Assembly (NCBI RefSeq): GCF_037975245.1
Contig: NC_092571.1
Coordinates: 13,947,417 to 14,011,416, forward strand
Length of the DNA stretch: 64,000 nt
Origin: Apostichopus japonicus
Taxonomy: Eukaryota; Echinodermata; Holothuroidea; Aspidochirotida; Stichopodidae
Direction of reading: 5' to 3'
Shown here: piece by piece, positions 33,231 to 45,430 of the stretch
How positions within the stretch are numbered: the first letter of the stretch is position 1
Layout: each line of letters starts with the position of its first letter
Notes under the pieces: model-generated
Database searches by the model: none
What the model was told of the DNA's origin: nothing
Seen by the model: only the letters and a program-made list of their open reading frames with translations
Translations under genes and position numbers: made by a program

Positions 33231-34070
33231 ATTGAGTTATGCCAGTTTACAAAGATCTCAAACTGCTATTAGTCCATCGGGGCAGGCTCGATATCGTTCC
33301 CTGTCGTTGCACATATTTAGTACCAAGGTTTGATCACATATTATGGTGTGTTTTCATATCCTTATTACAATTCTAGATGTTGGATGGTCCGGAAAGTGTT
33401 ATCTTAAGAGTAAACAGCAGTTTAATACGGACTCATTTAGTCCGCTTTGCGTTGTTAGGACTTCTCCGAACGCAGCGATTTTTCAGTCAAGGGCCAATCA
33501 AAATCCTCATTGTATGGCATGTAATTTGTCAGCTGATACAGAAACTGCTCGGCTCGACGTGATGTATATGCACAGACTGTGTGTATGTAACGTTTACAAT
33601 TCGTCTGCATAACGCACTGCATAACAAGAGAACGATGGGCTGAAAGTCTAACGAAATTTACAGCCAACAGTTGGCAAACCGACGTCAAATGTGCCAAGAT
33701 ATGAAGCAGTATTGAGAGTGGCAAATTTTCAGGCCAATTTTCATGTCTAGAATGTGCTTCCATGATTCAATAAACGAACGATGAAGGTAATTCTAGGCCT
33801 GTTACTAATCCTCATGTTAGAGCATTACTGTGACAAGAAAGTATACATAACTTCCACAAGTGATACGAACGCCAACTATGAAAATTTAGGACAAGGCTCT
33901 TCAATACTATACTACTGCTAGGGATTTACGTAGCATCTATGAAGGATAGATCGACAGCTACTATAAACTGGTTTCTGTTATTTTATGTTACCATTTATTT
34001 CACGTTTTATTTGTCATGAAACAGATAAATGAAATCAACACCAGTGTTGGTTCGATAGGCAGACTAACGT
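33231..34070. other. Intergenic, no gene recognised
   Basis: Overlapping open frames on both strands near 33,343-33,763 are not similar to anything I recognise, and I do not call them. A short segment near 33,278 ('ccatcggggcaggc') is the inverse of one at 42,940, hinting at a shared repeat. Confidence 0.4.
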
Positions 34071-34207
34071 GCTTTTTACGTGACCCGCCATGCGGGATAC
34101 AAAACGTCACGGCCAAACGGCACTACCGAACCATCCCATTCTGACAAACGAAACTCAGGTCTAGCGAGCCAAAAAAACATACGCCCGCCGACACACGCAA
34201 ACAAACA
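34071..34207 (-). mobile_element. 3' tail fragment of the L1/Tx1-like LINE
   Basis: This is a minus-strand 3' end starting exactly at 'gctttttacgtgacccgcc', with the shared 3' UTR for about 135 bp. It is a strongly 5'-truncated insertion. Confidence 0.85.
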
Positions 34208-34360
34208 AATGTAGCCTGTAATGAAGCTTATATACAGGCCACTAAGTATATAGGCCTAGGCAATGCTACAGTATTGCCTAGTCTCAGATCCCTTCTTGTA
34301 TTTTGTACACCTAACTAAGCGAGTTGCCATATGCCATATGACATATTGTTCAGTTCTCGT

Positions 34361-35169
34361 GGAGTGCGGACGTGTTTTCGGCTGCTCTCCGCCTTTCGTT
34401 GACCACACCTTTATTGTGTTTTTACGTTGGCCCTTCATTTACAGTTTGTTTTAGTGTAGTTTGTGTGTTTTTGGTTTGTTTCGTTTTGGTTTTTGTATAG
34501 GTGCGTGGCTTTGCCACACCCCTAGCTGTCATGGCGGCTCGCCGTGACAGCAAAATCGTATTGTTGAGTTTTTCGGGGGAGGCTAAGGTCGTCCCCGTAC
34601 AAGTTTTTTTCAGTTTTGCGTTCTGTTGGTTTAAAGGTCCCTGGAGAGGTTGACGCGCTTCAGCGTAAACCTCTCCGGGGTATGAATTGTTTCGATGTAC
34701 GGTTTACCTCGGAGGCTACCCGCGTCCGAGGCGTCCATGCGTTGGAGGGAGTTGAGGGACTGAAGGTCACACCGTATGACAGTTCAGTGTGGGTGACAGT
34801 CCTCCATCTCCCTCTGGACATGTCTGAACAGGTTGTTGTGCGGACACTGGGGCGTTTTGGGAAAGTGACCGGCTACGAGTAGCCGGAATTCCGTGAATGT
34901 AAAGGTGTCAAGACCGGGACTAGACGAGTTAGAATCGAACTGAAGTCCGATATCCCCTCTACCTTGTGGGCTAATGGGCACAGGGCCCACATTGCATACC
35001 CGGGCCAGCCTCGCACTTGTTGGAGGTGTGGGCTGGAAGGGCATGAGGCCAGGTTGTGCCCGAACAAGCGGTGTAGCCGCTGTTTACAGGTTGGGCATAC
35101 CCTGGCCGAGTGTAAAGGGGATATCGTTTGCAACTCGTGTGGGAAAACGGGCCATCTCACCCGTTTATG
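34361..35169 (+). mobile_element. 3'-truncated LINE copy: 5' UTR and ORF1 N-terminal part
   Basis: The plus strand begins about 17 bases into the family 5' end ('cgtggagtgcggacgt'), includes the 5' UTR, ORF1 start ATG 34,531 (MAARRDSKIVLLSF) and the zinc knuckles (CWRCGLEGHEARLCPNKRC, CLQVGHTLAEC, CNSCGKTGHL). It stops at 35,169 inside the third knuckle. It retains segments deleted from the nested copy at 20.6 kb. A frameshift in the T-rich stretch near 34,605 and a stop near 34,880 (YE-stop-PEF) disable it. Loss of the 3' end is atypical of LINE insertion. Confidence 0.8.
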
Positions 35170-35507
35170 CTTACACTGAAATAAATGGAATATCAGATGG
35201 CTTATTAGTCAGTTGAGTTCCAGTGTAGACAATTAATGTGAACGACAGTGTGATCGACAGGACAATTCAAAATACTGTATCAACCAAACAAATTTGGTTT
35301 TTATTCGGTGCAGATGAAAGTGCAGGCCCATCGGCGACAAAGACAAGGATATTTGCGGTGCTTCCTCTACAGAGATTTATCTGGCACAATCAGGACTCAA
35401 GTTTTCGAAAAGAAGAAGATCTGTTAGCAGGCAGACAGAGCAGCTGTCTCAGTGTCTGACACGAGATGCTGAAAAATGGCTCAAAGAAGCTTCTGAACAG
35501 AGATGTG
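35170..35507 (+). other. Unassigned sequence interrupted by a LINE insertion
   Basis: This segment and 40,374-40,530 were contiguous before the LINE at 35,508-40,373 inserted. Reading across the join, one plus-strand frame reads RQTEQLSQCLTRDAEKWLKE and continues as ASEQRCDVMKG, like a fragment of a coding sequence, but stops follow soon after. I do not recognise a family. It could be part of an older mobile element. Confidence 0.25.
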
Positions 35508-35590
35508 CTTTTTACGTGATCCGCCATGCGGGATACCAAACGTCACGGCCCAACGGCACTAACGAACCATCCCATTCTGAAAAACGAGAC

Positions 35591-38500
35591 TCAGGTCAAG
35601 CGAGCCAAAAAAAACAAGATACGCCCGCCGACCTGCAGCGACAAAAAACGCCCAACACCCCCCCCCCCCCGCAGGAACATTAAAAAAAAAACTAGAAAAG
35701 GACGACCCGCACGCAGCGAAACGAAAAGCCCCTCCCCAGCACACCAGCGTCCAAAAAAGGCAGCCCCAGATAAACGGCGAAAATCGCCTTCAACTTGAAG
35801 GCGAATGTCAGACTTCACCGCCTCCAGGACTGCCTGCCAACTGGCAACCGTCCCCCTAAAATCCACATCACATCTATTCCGCCAAACATGTTTTTTCACA
35901 ATAGAGCAAACAAAAATAATGCGATGCAATAAAGCAATCGAACAAACTGGGGGGTCTACCCCATATAATATAAAGCCCTGTCCTACCGACCATGAACGGT
36001 CTCCCGTTACACGGTCGGTCCAGGTCTGGAACCACTCCCATAAGTTTAAAAGAAAGCAACAATGCCAAAAAACATGAGCGGTACTCTCTAAGCTGTCACA
36101 GCCGGTCCTTGGGCACAGTCCATCACCCAATCGCCAATAATACCTTTTAAGGTTGGTCACCAAGGCACCGTGTGCAATTCTCCATGCAAGATCACGGAGC
36201 CTGCCACCATTCAGCCTTGAATGCACCGAACGCCATACTTCGGCAGAATGACGTCCCTGGACAAAAGTTGCATTCAAGGCCCTATCCCGCAACGAACTGT
36301 GAACTAGGGCCGGCTGTGACAGGTCAACAGGTGGCAACTCAATCAGAGCGGAGCAAATGACACGCACCACCCTGTTTGGAGTACTACTATGCGGTTCTCT
36401 GTTGCTAAACAGCGCCGGGAGCCATCGACGCAGGTGCAAACCGCCCCAAAAACGTACAAAATATGAACAAGGCAACCCTGGGTCAGTCACCGCTACAAAC
36501 AATTGTTTAAATAACAAAGAGGTTAATTTACTTCCCAGATGAACCACCCCTAGTCCCCCCTTCTCCAGTTTTTGGTACAATACCGCCCTCTTGACAAGCT
36601 CTGTACCACCCGACCAAATGAATGAAAATATCGCTCTCTCCAACCGCACCAGGACGAGACGCGGAATTGGGTACACCGCGCCCGGGTACCACAAGATGGG
36701 CGAAACAAAACGATTAATAACGGTGACTTTCCCCAAGATCGAAAGCCAACGGGTGCCAAAAGTTTCGAGCCTGCTCTCAAATACCTCAGCCCTCTCGTTC
36801 CAGGTGACATCACAAGGTGCATCGTAGCCGAACCATATACCATTAATTTTGATATTCTGATCCGACCACGCCGCACCGAATGGTAAATCTCTGTATCTCC
36901 AGCTACCAAGACGAAGGCCCTTTGTCTTTCCCGGATTCAACTTCGCCCCGGTAGCTCTCTCAAAGATAGATAAATCCTGCGAGAGGGCACGAAAGGAGCC
37001 CAGACTCGAAACAACACGCGTGACGTCATCAGCATATTGAATGCATTTCACTTTGGCACCCCCTGGCACAACGAATGGGGCAAGTCTGGAGTCCCTTTCC
37101 AAAAGACGAGAGAGCGACTCGCTAAACAAAACATAAAGTAATGGAGACAGAGGGCACCCTTGGCGCAACCCCCTCTCTACGTCAAAAACCTCCGAACAAA
37201 ACCCATTTACGATTACAGAACTGACACTTTCCTGATACAAAAAAGAAATCCATTTACGAAAATTTGGATGCATCTTAAACGTCTCCAAAACCTTCATTAA
37301 AAAACCGCGATCCACCATGTCAAAGGCCTTCTGCTGGTCAAGAGACACCAATGCACATGGCAGATCACGCTCAATAACAAAGTCGGTTAAGTCGCGCATC
37401 AACCACAAGTTCTGCTGGATGCAATGACCCTTCACTGCACGAGTCTGGAGATCACCCACAAGATGCGGCATAGCCAGTGCAAGGCGGTTGCACAAAGCCT
37501 TAGCCAGCAACTTTTAGTCCACATTTTACAAGGTGATCGGACGCTTGTTATGAGGATTCAAGGGGTCCCCAGATTTGGGCAGCAAAGTAATCATGCCCAG
37601 ACGTTGACTTTGGTTTAACAATCCGTTTTGGAAGGCGTCTTCGAAGACGGCTCTGATGTCGGGTCCTATTATTGCCCAGAAGGCCCGGTAAGAACTCCCT
37701 CGGAAGCCCGTCCGAACCCGGGGACTTGCCATTCTTCATCTTCGAAAGCGCCTTCCAAAGCTCAACAGTGGTTATTCCGCCCCCCAAAATATCATTGACA
37801 TCGTGGGGAACGGTCTTTAACATTCCCCTCAACAAATCGGCCTGTGCCGACAAGTCGACATTGCCACGCGTAAACAAACTCGAATAATAATCTTTATATA
37901 CGCGGACAATGCCGTGAGGGTCACTAACCACGGTCCCATCAGTAGCGCGCACAGATGGGACGCGTCGGTCACCCGCCGATGAGCTTACGGACTGATAAAA
38001 CCTCAATGATGGGCGCTCCTCTGCTTCCACCGCTTCGACACGGGCCCTGTGGTACTTTTCATCTAGATATGTCTGCAAAGCGATGACAGCCGAAGGGTCG
38101 CCAAACCTGACCTCCGCGCACAGCTTCGAGAATTTTTGTCTTCGACGCCGTGCGCGGGTCACGCGATACTGAATTGCGTAGCGTTTGATGCGCAACTTGA
38201 CATCATCCCACCACTGGGATGCAGAGGCAAAGGCCGGCTTCAATGTTTGCCATCCTTTGTACCTGGTCTCGAAACCTTGGCGGAACTCTGCCTCGCCAAG
38301 AATCCGACAGTTAAGCTTCCATAGGCCCCGCCCGATCGGGAAAATTGAAGGCAAAACAAAACGTGCTACTACAGTGTCATGGTCAGAGAGCGGACAGCTG
38401 AGCGTCTCGCAACCCGAAAATTTAAAACTCACGGGCGCATACACCCGATCTATCCTGGAGGCATCTTCTCCGTTAGGCCTCACCCACGTGTACCCCGGAC

Positions 38501-39063
38501 TACACGGGTGCATATGCCTCCATACATCGGCCAAAAAGGTGTGCCGAAGTAAATCTGTCCAGCTTTGTGATTCCAGCGTCAGGACTAGCAGAGACAGAAG
38601 TTCCGAGTCTGTCAAGACCCGAGTCTGGGACACAGTTAAAGTCTCTGACCATGACACACGGCGCACTACCAGGAACAAAGGAAGGCAGCGTGTTAAAAAA
38701 ATCTCGTCTAGCAGAAGGCCGATTGGGAGCATACACATTGCAAATGGAGATGTTACCCTGTGGATACTTGAATAGAATGCAAACCAATCGGCCCTCGTGA
38801 TCCGTCTCCACCCTAGTGGCACAACCCGCCTGACGAGCTGACAGAAGGATGACAGTGCCACAGGATGAAGACGAACCAAACGAAGCATGCAGCTCACCAC
38901 CCCACTCATAAGCCCATAGAGGGACATCTTCCAAAATATGTGTTTCTTGCAGGCAAACGCAGTTTACCTCCATTGATTTACAATACTGGAAAATGCGACT
39001 GCGCTTGCGATGATCCCTCATGCCATTCACGTTCAAAGTGGCAACTGAAAGTGTATCGGCCAT
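35591..39063 (-). pseudogene. LINE ORF2 (APE endonuclease and reverse transcriptase)
   Basis: ATG 39,063 opens MADTLSVATLNVNGMRDH. Endonuclease motifs are CLQETHI, DFNCVPDSGLDR, RIDRVYAPV and CPLSDHDTVV. A long arginine-rich linker leads to the RT: KMKNGKSPGSDGLP, DQQKAFDMVDR, RGLRQGCPLSPLLY, QYADDV and NPGKTKGLRL. The C-terminal CPRTGC...H...C motif lies near 36,100. A frameshift near 38,530-38,900, one near 37,690 and a stop near 37,516 disrupt the frame. The last 639 codons (35,591-37,510) are uninterrupted. Confidence 0.85.
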
Positions 39064-39083
39064 GAGAGGGCAATGGGGCAAAA

Positions 39084-40150
39084 CTACGGAGACGACGATT
39101 CCGTAAGCTTCAAGCGCGCCCTAGACGACATCGTCCGAGTCGTCACTTGAAGCCGACCTTTTAAGAGAGGGTTCCCCCTCTCGTCGTACCAGCTCGTCCC
39201 AGTGGCACGTTTCGGCTCGCTGATCACCGATTCACCGGAGTCGCTGTCAGACAGAGCCTCCGGAGAATCGATGACCACCGTGTTTCCGTCAGACAAAGCC
39301 TCCGGAACTGGCGATACCGGCGGCGGACTGGGGACGGAACTGGACGAGTTGATGGGGGAAGCTGGTGGAGACTTTCTCGGTGCGGGCACGGGGTTGGGGA
39401 TCTGCAACGACGGGGGAGGGTGAACCAGTTGCAGGGGAGGGTAAAATCCCACCAGATTCCCCCTCGTCTCGTGAAGCAGTAGGTGCGTCGGAACTCGACT
39501 TACCCCCACTCTTAGTCCTAGAGACATAAGAGGAGGGACAAGCTCGAAAGACATGTCCCTCTTTCCCACAGAGTGAGCACACAACCTCGTTTGGGCAAGA
39601 GGTGCTATCGTGCCCAAGACGAAGGCAGCGCCCACATTTCTTGTTTGGGCAGCCCTTGGCTTCGTGCCCGATCTCCCCACACCTGAAGAAGGTACGGGGC
39701 TGACCGGGATACCGCACGTGGGCTTTATGCCCTGCTATAAACAGGAAGGAGGGAATGTCCTGTTTCAGGTCGATCCGAACCTGTCGGTGCCCGTTCAACA
39801 CCCCAGGGGCCTGTGCATAGGAGCACATTTTGACAGCCCCAAACCGACCCAAAACCGTTACGACAAGTTCCTGCCGCACCTCTAGTCCTACGTGGATGAT
39901 AGTTACCCATACGGATCGCTCGTATGGAGTAACTGTCATCCCCTCGACGTTACTCAGCAACGTGACACCCTTCTGACGGGCCACGTCACTGGTAAAACGT
40001 AAATCGTACGTATTACGACCCTGGAGAGCTTGTAAAGCATCAACCTCTCCAGGCACAACAACACCCTTGCTCTTCAAAATATTGAAAACTTGCACCGGTG
40101 AAGGACAACTTAGCAATCCGAGAATCACGGCGGGATGCCATGATACCGAA
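39084..40150 (-). pseudogene. LINE ORF1 (CCHC nucleic-acid-binding protein)
   Basis: The likely start is ATG at about 40,141 (MASRRDSRIAKLSF), matching other copies. A frameshift near 40,095 moves to the frame VQVFNILKSKGVVVPGEVDAL. Three zinc knuckles follow (FRCGEIGHEAKGCPNKKC, CLRLGHDSTSC, CSLCGKEGHVFRAC). A second frameshift near 39,440-39,480 leads to the proline-rich and acidic tail (SDSDSGESV, SWYDERGN) that ends at 39,084. The protein would bind element RNA. Confidence 0.8.
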
Positions 40151-40388
40151 GGTGGCTAGGCCACAGGGGAGTAACAAAAAACAAACAAACTAAAGACAGG
40201 ATAGTGAAAACTACAAACGATATACGAACTGAGAAAAACACAAGAACACGAACACAAGCTATCACACCCGCCTGGCGGGAAGTATAGCACAGCACAGTAC
40301 AATAACAGCTGTAATAGATGAAGAGTGAGAGCGAAAAACATGTCCGCACTCCACGAAAGCCAACTGCCAACCCCTGAACAGAGATGTG

Positions 40389-41560
40389 ATGTGATGAAAG
40401 GATGAAAACGCTATTGCCCAAAACATTCTGTCTCCACATAACGGAGGAAGACTACTTCTTGCTAAGCAAGTGGCTTTGGGTGTTGGTCATGTTGACAGTG
40501 ACGAAGAAGTCATATAACTCAGAAAGGATTGTTTGTGTAACCAAAGCCTAACCTGGTCAATGTTTTGTTGTTTATGTTGATCATTTCCTTTCATTTTTGG
40601 TAGATTTAGGAGTTCCCTAAAGTTTCACTTTTTTGCTACTACTACAGGGCAACAGTTTGTGGTCAGGTGGCCCTGTGTGACCTTTGTCAATTTGGAACCT
40701 AGTAATTGTTTTGTGTGGCCCTTGTTTTCTAGGAATATATGTACTGGCTCCAAGCCTCTTATCACTTTTGAGAACTGTGGGAGAAATAGACAATTTAATA
40801 TCTATTTTGTTTTGGTAGGAATATTCTTGGTGATGGATGTGTATCTACAAACTTATTTAAGGACACTGATGAGAACCATTTATAAGTTTAGATTTGGGTT
40901 AAGTAATGTGCCTGGTAATTATTTAGTAAATTAATTGACAGCTGATAGGTCAATGGGCCCAGATACCAGGGAGTGAAGAGCAAGCTGGTCTAGAGCCGCC
41001 CAGAGAGCAAACCTACCCCAGAGACGTCCCCCAACAGAGTGAACCTGCCCCTGATCGAAGTAACCCAAGGAAGTAATTATATTTTGCGACTTTTTATTTT
41101 GTTGACCCGCGCCGCGATTGTGTTCTAACTTAGGACTTTTAGGCATTTTATTTTCAAATAAGTTCAGTGGATTTCTTGTTAGACGTAACAGGTCTGTTAA
41201 GATCTGCAAGTTACCCATTTATATCATTTAAATTTTTCTTTTAAGTTTAGGTGACCCCATTGTTTTTAATACAAGATTCATGTGCATAGTTAAACCTACT
41301 ATTTTTCCTTATGTTTATTTTTGTGTGAGCGTTACGCCTTTTCAAGTTGTCCCAACGATCTCAGGGTCATCCGGTCCTATTCTCATGGGAAGGTGCTACT
41401 TGTAATTTTCCCAAACCTGAAACATATATTTTTACCTGGTCACTGCGTTTTTGACCAGCTACATTTGCGTTAAAGGTGAGTCTCGAGGCAGACTTCAGGG
41501 GACGGACAGTGTTTAAAAATGCATTTGTTCAAACTATGTTTAACCAGGGAGCTCTCCCTG
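40389..41560. other. Intergenic or unclassified repeat, no gene recognised
   Basis: Apart from the short continuation of the split segment up to about 40,530, I see T-rich sequence with open frames on both strands but no domain. The base composition differs from the satellite that follows. An old LTR or LINE remnant is possible; I find no termini. Confidence 0.35.
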
Positions 41561-41569
41561 GTTTAACAC

Positions 41570-42905
41570 AACGTGAATTTGTTGTTTTCGAAAAATAACA
41601 CTGCTTTAAGAATCCGACAACTCCTAAAGTATTCTTCGGACATTCCTCTTTTACTTCAGCCAACACATCCTGGTTCTTAATACTGTGTTTAATTATTTTA
41701 TCATCTTGCTGTGACAAGGAACTGCACTGTTTAATTATCGTACAGTACAACGTATAAGAATGACTTTATTTGTTTATTGTTTACTCTTTACATAACACCT
41801 CTCTTAGCACCCAACAACTGTTAAAATTTTCTTCAGACGTTCCTATATAGCTTTCAACAACATTACTTGGTTCTAAATACTGTTAGTGCAAGAACATTAA
41901 AATTATAATGTTATCATCTTGCTGTGACAAGAAACTGCTCTATTTTCATTATCTTACAACGTATAAGAGTGACGTCATATGTGTATTGTTTACTCGTAAA
42001 TAACACCTCTCCTATCACCCAACAACTCTTTAAATATCATTTTGATATCGCTCCATTACTTTCAACCAACACATCCTGTTTCTAAATAAGTGCAAGAACA
42101 TTTAAATTATGTCGTTTCCATGTTGCTGTTACAAGGAACTCCTGAGTTTTAATTGACGTCCAACCTATAACAGTGACGTCATGTTTATCGTTTACTCGTA
42201 AAGTGTTACCTCTTTTAGCATCCAACAACTCCTAAGATAATCTCAGGACGTCCCTGTAAAACTGTCAACAAAAACATCTAGGTTATAAGACGTGCAAGAC
42301 AATTTAAATGCCATTTTCATGTTGCTGTGACAAAGAACAACACTGTTTAATTATCGTACAGTACAACGTATACGAATGACATTATTTGATTATTGTTTGC
42401 TCTTTACATAACACCTCTCTTAGCACCCAACAACTGTTAAAATTTTCTTCAGACGTTCCTATATAGCTTTCAACAACATTATTTGGTCCTAAGTACTGTT
42501 AGTGCAAAAACATTAAAATTATGTTATCATCTTGCTGTGACAAGGAACCCCTGAGTTTTAATTGTCGTCCAACCTATAACAGGGACGTCATATGTTTATT
42601 GTTTACTCGTAAAGTGTTACCTCTTTTAGCATCCAACAACTCCTAAGATAATCTCAGGACATCCCTCTATACCTGTCAACAAATACATCCTGGTTCTAAT
42701 AAGTACAAATGCATTTAAATGCCGTTTTCGTGTTGCTGTGACAAGGAACTGCTTTGTCGTAATCGTCGCACACCGTACAAGAGTGACGTCATTTGTTTGT
42801 TGTTTACTCGAAAAATAACACCTCTCCAATCATCCAACATCGTGACAAATGTTCCTAGGACATCCCTCTACAACTTCCAACCAACAAACCTTGGTACTAA
42901 ATATG
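41570..42905. repeat. Satellite of six to seven ~205-bp units
   Basis: Units recur with landmarks 'ttgctgtgacaagga' at about 41,709, 41,921, 42,123, 42,321, 42,531 and 42,732. Each is followed by 'acctctct/ttttagcacccaacaact' and 'caacaa-catcctggttct'. Unit types differ: 41,709 and 42,321 are nearly the same, as are 42,123 and 42,531, giving an a-b-c-a-c-b pattern. Three units contain an exact TGACGTCA. Confidence 0.85.
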
Positions 42906-42999
42906 TGCAACGAAACTCGTTTTTTAAGCACATTTTGAGGCCTGCCCCGATGGACTATATAACACAATGTATGTTAACTACCGCAGATTAATGTTGCAG

Positions 43000-45430
43000 T
43001 GTCGCGTTCCTGTAGAATGTTTAGGGCTGAAAACCTCCGTGTGAGTATCTACTTGAAATAAATACTGATTGAATCCTGTATCCCATATCTGAAAGAGTAT
43101 CCCATCGTACACAAAAGTACGGACAGATATGTGTCCGGTGTGACACAGCTCAGTAACATTCTACTCAAATCTAAGTACATCTATATAATATTTATATGAA
43201 GAAGAAATATCACAGAAGGCAATGTCAAATCATAAAACTTTGAATATGAACAGGTTGACCTGATAGTTGATAATCTTCACTATAAAAAATATCAATCAGT
43301 TCCTTTTGGGAAACAGCAGTAACATTGCGAAGAATAATATGAAAATGAAAAATTACTACATTGCAAGATTTCGTCTCCATAAATATTCGACTGTCTTAAA
43401 ACTGTGCGTTAACGATGTTGCCGCAAATCTGTTTTTCACAATGGCCCGTCCTGTTAAAAAGATTAGGATTCAACTACTCGATTAATTATAATCTAAGTAC
43501 TGTATAATATTCATTTGGAAAGAAAAGCTCCTCTCCTACAACCAAAGAACAAACTGTTGATCTGACAGTTGGTCCTCCTTGAAAATACAAATATAAACAT
43601 TTATCTCGGAAATGTCGTTAGCAGGAACAAAACAAAAACTAAACCAGAGAAAAAGAAAATGTCTTCATTATGAAATCTCAGTTTAATTAGGATTGAAACA
43701 AATCATGAACTTACGATGGATAATCTGTATGTGATTATTCTACTTGGAAGGTTTAACGCTTGAATCTATGATACATATCCACAAACAGCTGATTGTACGC
43801 AATATTACGGCCAGATTTGTCTCCGCTGTGAGTTGTCCCCATGAGTTTGAACACTTATCGAAGTACTATATAATACTTTTATGAAAAGGATATTTGTTAA
43901 GGAATCCTTTAATACACGGAAAACACAGATACACAATCAGCATGCGGAAAGTTTCGAAGAGAAAGACAGGAAAGGTAAACCATCCATATTGATAGATTTC
44001 AGTTCGATGAATCATCAAATGTGTCCATGTTGTGCGTTAGTAACAGAGAATGAAATATTTTGTCTCATTTTCTACATGATAAAAAATGATGAACGTTTGA
44101 CTGATATTCTCCGTGTGAATATCTACTTGGAATAAAGAACGATTGAAGTTATCATACATATAGAAAGGAACATTTCATTTGTTCACAAAAGTACGAACAG
44201 ATATATAGCCGCTCTGTGATATCTCGGTGATGTTCAACTAAAATCTAAGTACTATATCATTTTTATGGCAAAGCTACATAAAGACAAATTCCAGTTCAAT
44301 CTATCATCGATTCCTTAACACGATTGGCGTTCATGGCTACCCAAAAATTATTGTTGCAATGCTGCATTCCTGTTGCAGGTTTTGGATTGAAAAAAACCCA
44401 ATATCATGTATATACTTGAACAAAATAAAGATTTTATCCAGTATCCATATAGAAAAGTGTAACCCATTGTATATGTATGTAAGGACATATACATGTCTCC
44501 AGTTCAATTCTTGTCTGACTCTTGTGAAGAAACAACATCAGAGACGCATAGTAATTTCCTACAATCGAATAAGAACAGATTGACCTGAAAGATGGTATAT
44601 CTTGCCGATAAATGAAACAGAATGAAACAGAAAAAAAGGTAATAGGTCACTACATTTGCAAGAAATTACTTCGAAACATGTTAGTTCACATTTAAGATGC
44701 GAGTTACAGCCGTCCCTGCAGACGACTTACTTTGCAATGTCGCGTTCCAATTAAAGGTTCTGAATGAAAATACCAAATACAATGAATAATCTCCGTTTGT
44801 GTCTCCGATTGTACGCAACACTACGGTCAGATTTGTATCCGGAATTAGTCATTCACTTTCAACACTCTCAACACTTATTCATTGCAAGTACTATATAATA
44901 TATTTATGATAAGGAAATATTTGAAAAGGTGGAGTGACATATACAACCAAACAACATATTGTTGATATTTAGTAAAGCCATTGACAACAAGTCAAATCAG
45001 TATGCGGAAAATGTCGCTAGCATGGAAGTATATGGTATATAATCGCCCCTCCAAATCGCATAAAACATCGTCGCATTGTAGGATTGCAAATGTTCGATTG
45101 ATGATCTCAGTGTAAGTCTTCTGATCTACTTGAATCTATGATCCATAGCGGAAAGAGCATCCTATTGTAGACAGAAGGCGGACAGATATGTTCTGATCTG
45201 GGATATATCGGTGTAGTTCAACTCTATTTTATTTAATACTATATAATATTTATACGAAAAGGAAATATAAAGAAAGACCAAGCTACGCAACAGAAAGACA
45301 AGCGAATAACAATTTCATGATCCGACAGTTGTTCCATCTTGACAATAGAAAATTACAATCATTATTCTTGGAAATTAACGCATTACACGACAATTTCGAG
45401 GAATAAAATTTTAATTCCGCGCTGTGAGTA
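43000..45430 (-). pseudogene. Array of about seven decayed Ig domain-1 exons
   Basis: Minus-strand relics of the first-domain exon repeat at roughly 350-bp intervals (about 43,010, 43,440, 43,670, 44,040, 44,330, 44,740 and 45,060). Each carries some of the same landmarks as the 55-kb exon: 'gataatctccgtgtga', 'acttgaaataaa', 'cggacagatatgt', 'gttcaactctaat', 'agtactatataatatttatatgaa', 'tcctacaaccgaa' and 'gttggtccatcttgacaa'. No unit has an open frame, and second-domain exons are absent. They look like an old tandem expansion that died. Confidence 0.65.

Larger units (their letters stand above)
35508..40373 (-). mobile_element. Complete but inactive L1/Tx1-like LINE
   Basis: This minus-strand element of 4,866 bp has a 5' end 'gttggcagttggctttcgtg', ORF1, ORF2 and a 3' end 'cacgtaaaaagc'. 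It is bounded by a 15-bp target duplication, ctgaacagagatgtg at 35,493-35,507 and 40,374-40,388, with no mismatch. ORF1 is a CCHC protein. ORF2 has an APE endonuclease, RT and a C-terminal cysteine motif, the layout of L1/Tx1-like LINEs. Frameshifts and stops in both frames show it is dead. The perfect duplication suggests it is younger than its neighbours. Confidence 0.9.

Noticed and set aside
33343-33763. Overlapping open frames on both strands
   Set aside because: Mirror frames of the same DNA with no recognisable family or splice structure.
41570-42905. CRISPR-like array
   Set aside because: Units are ~205 bp with no spacer structure and the DNA is eukaryotic; this is a satellite.
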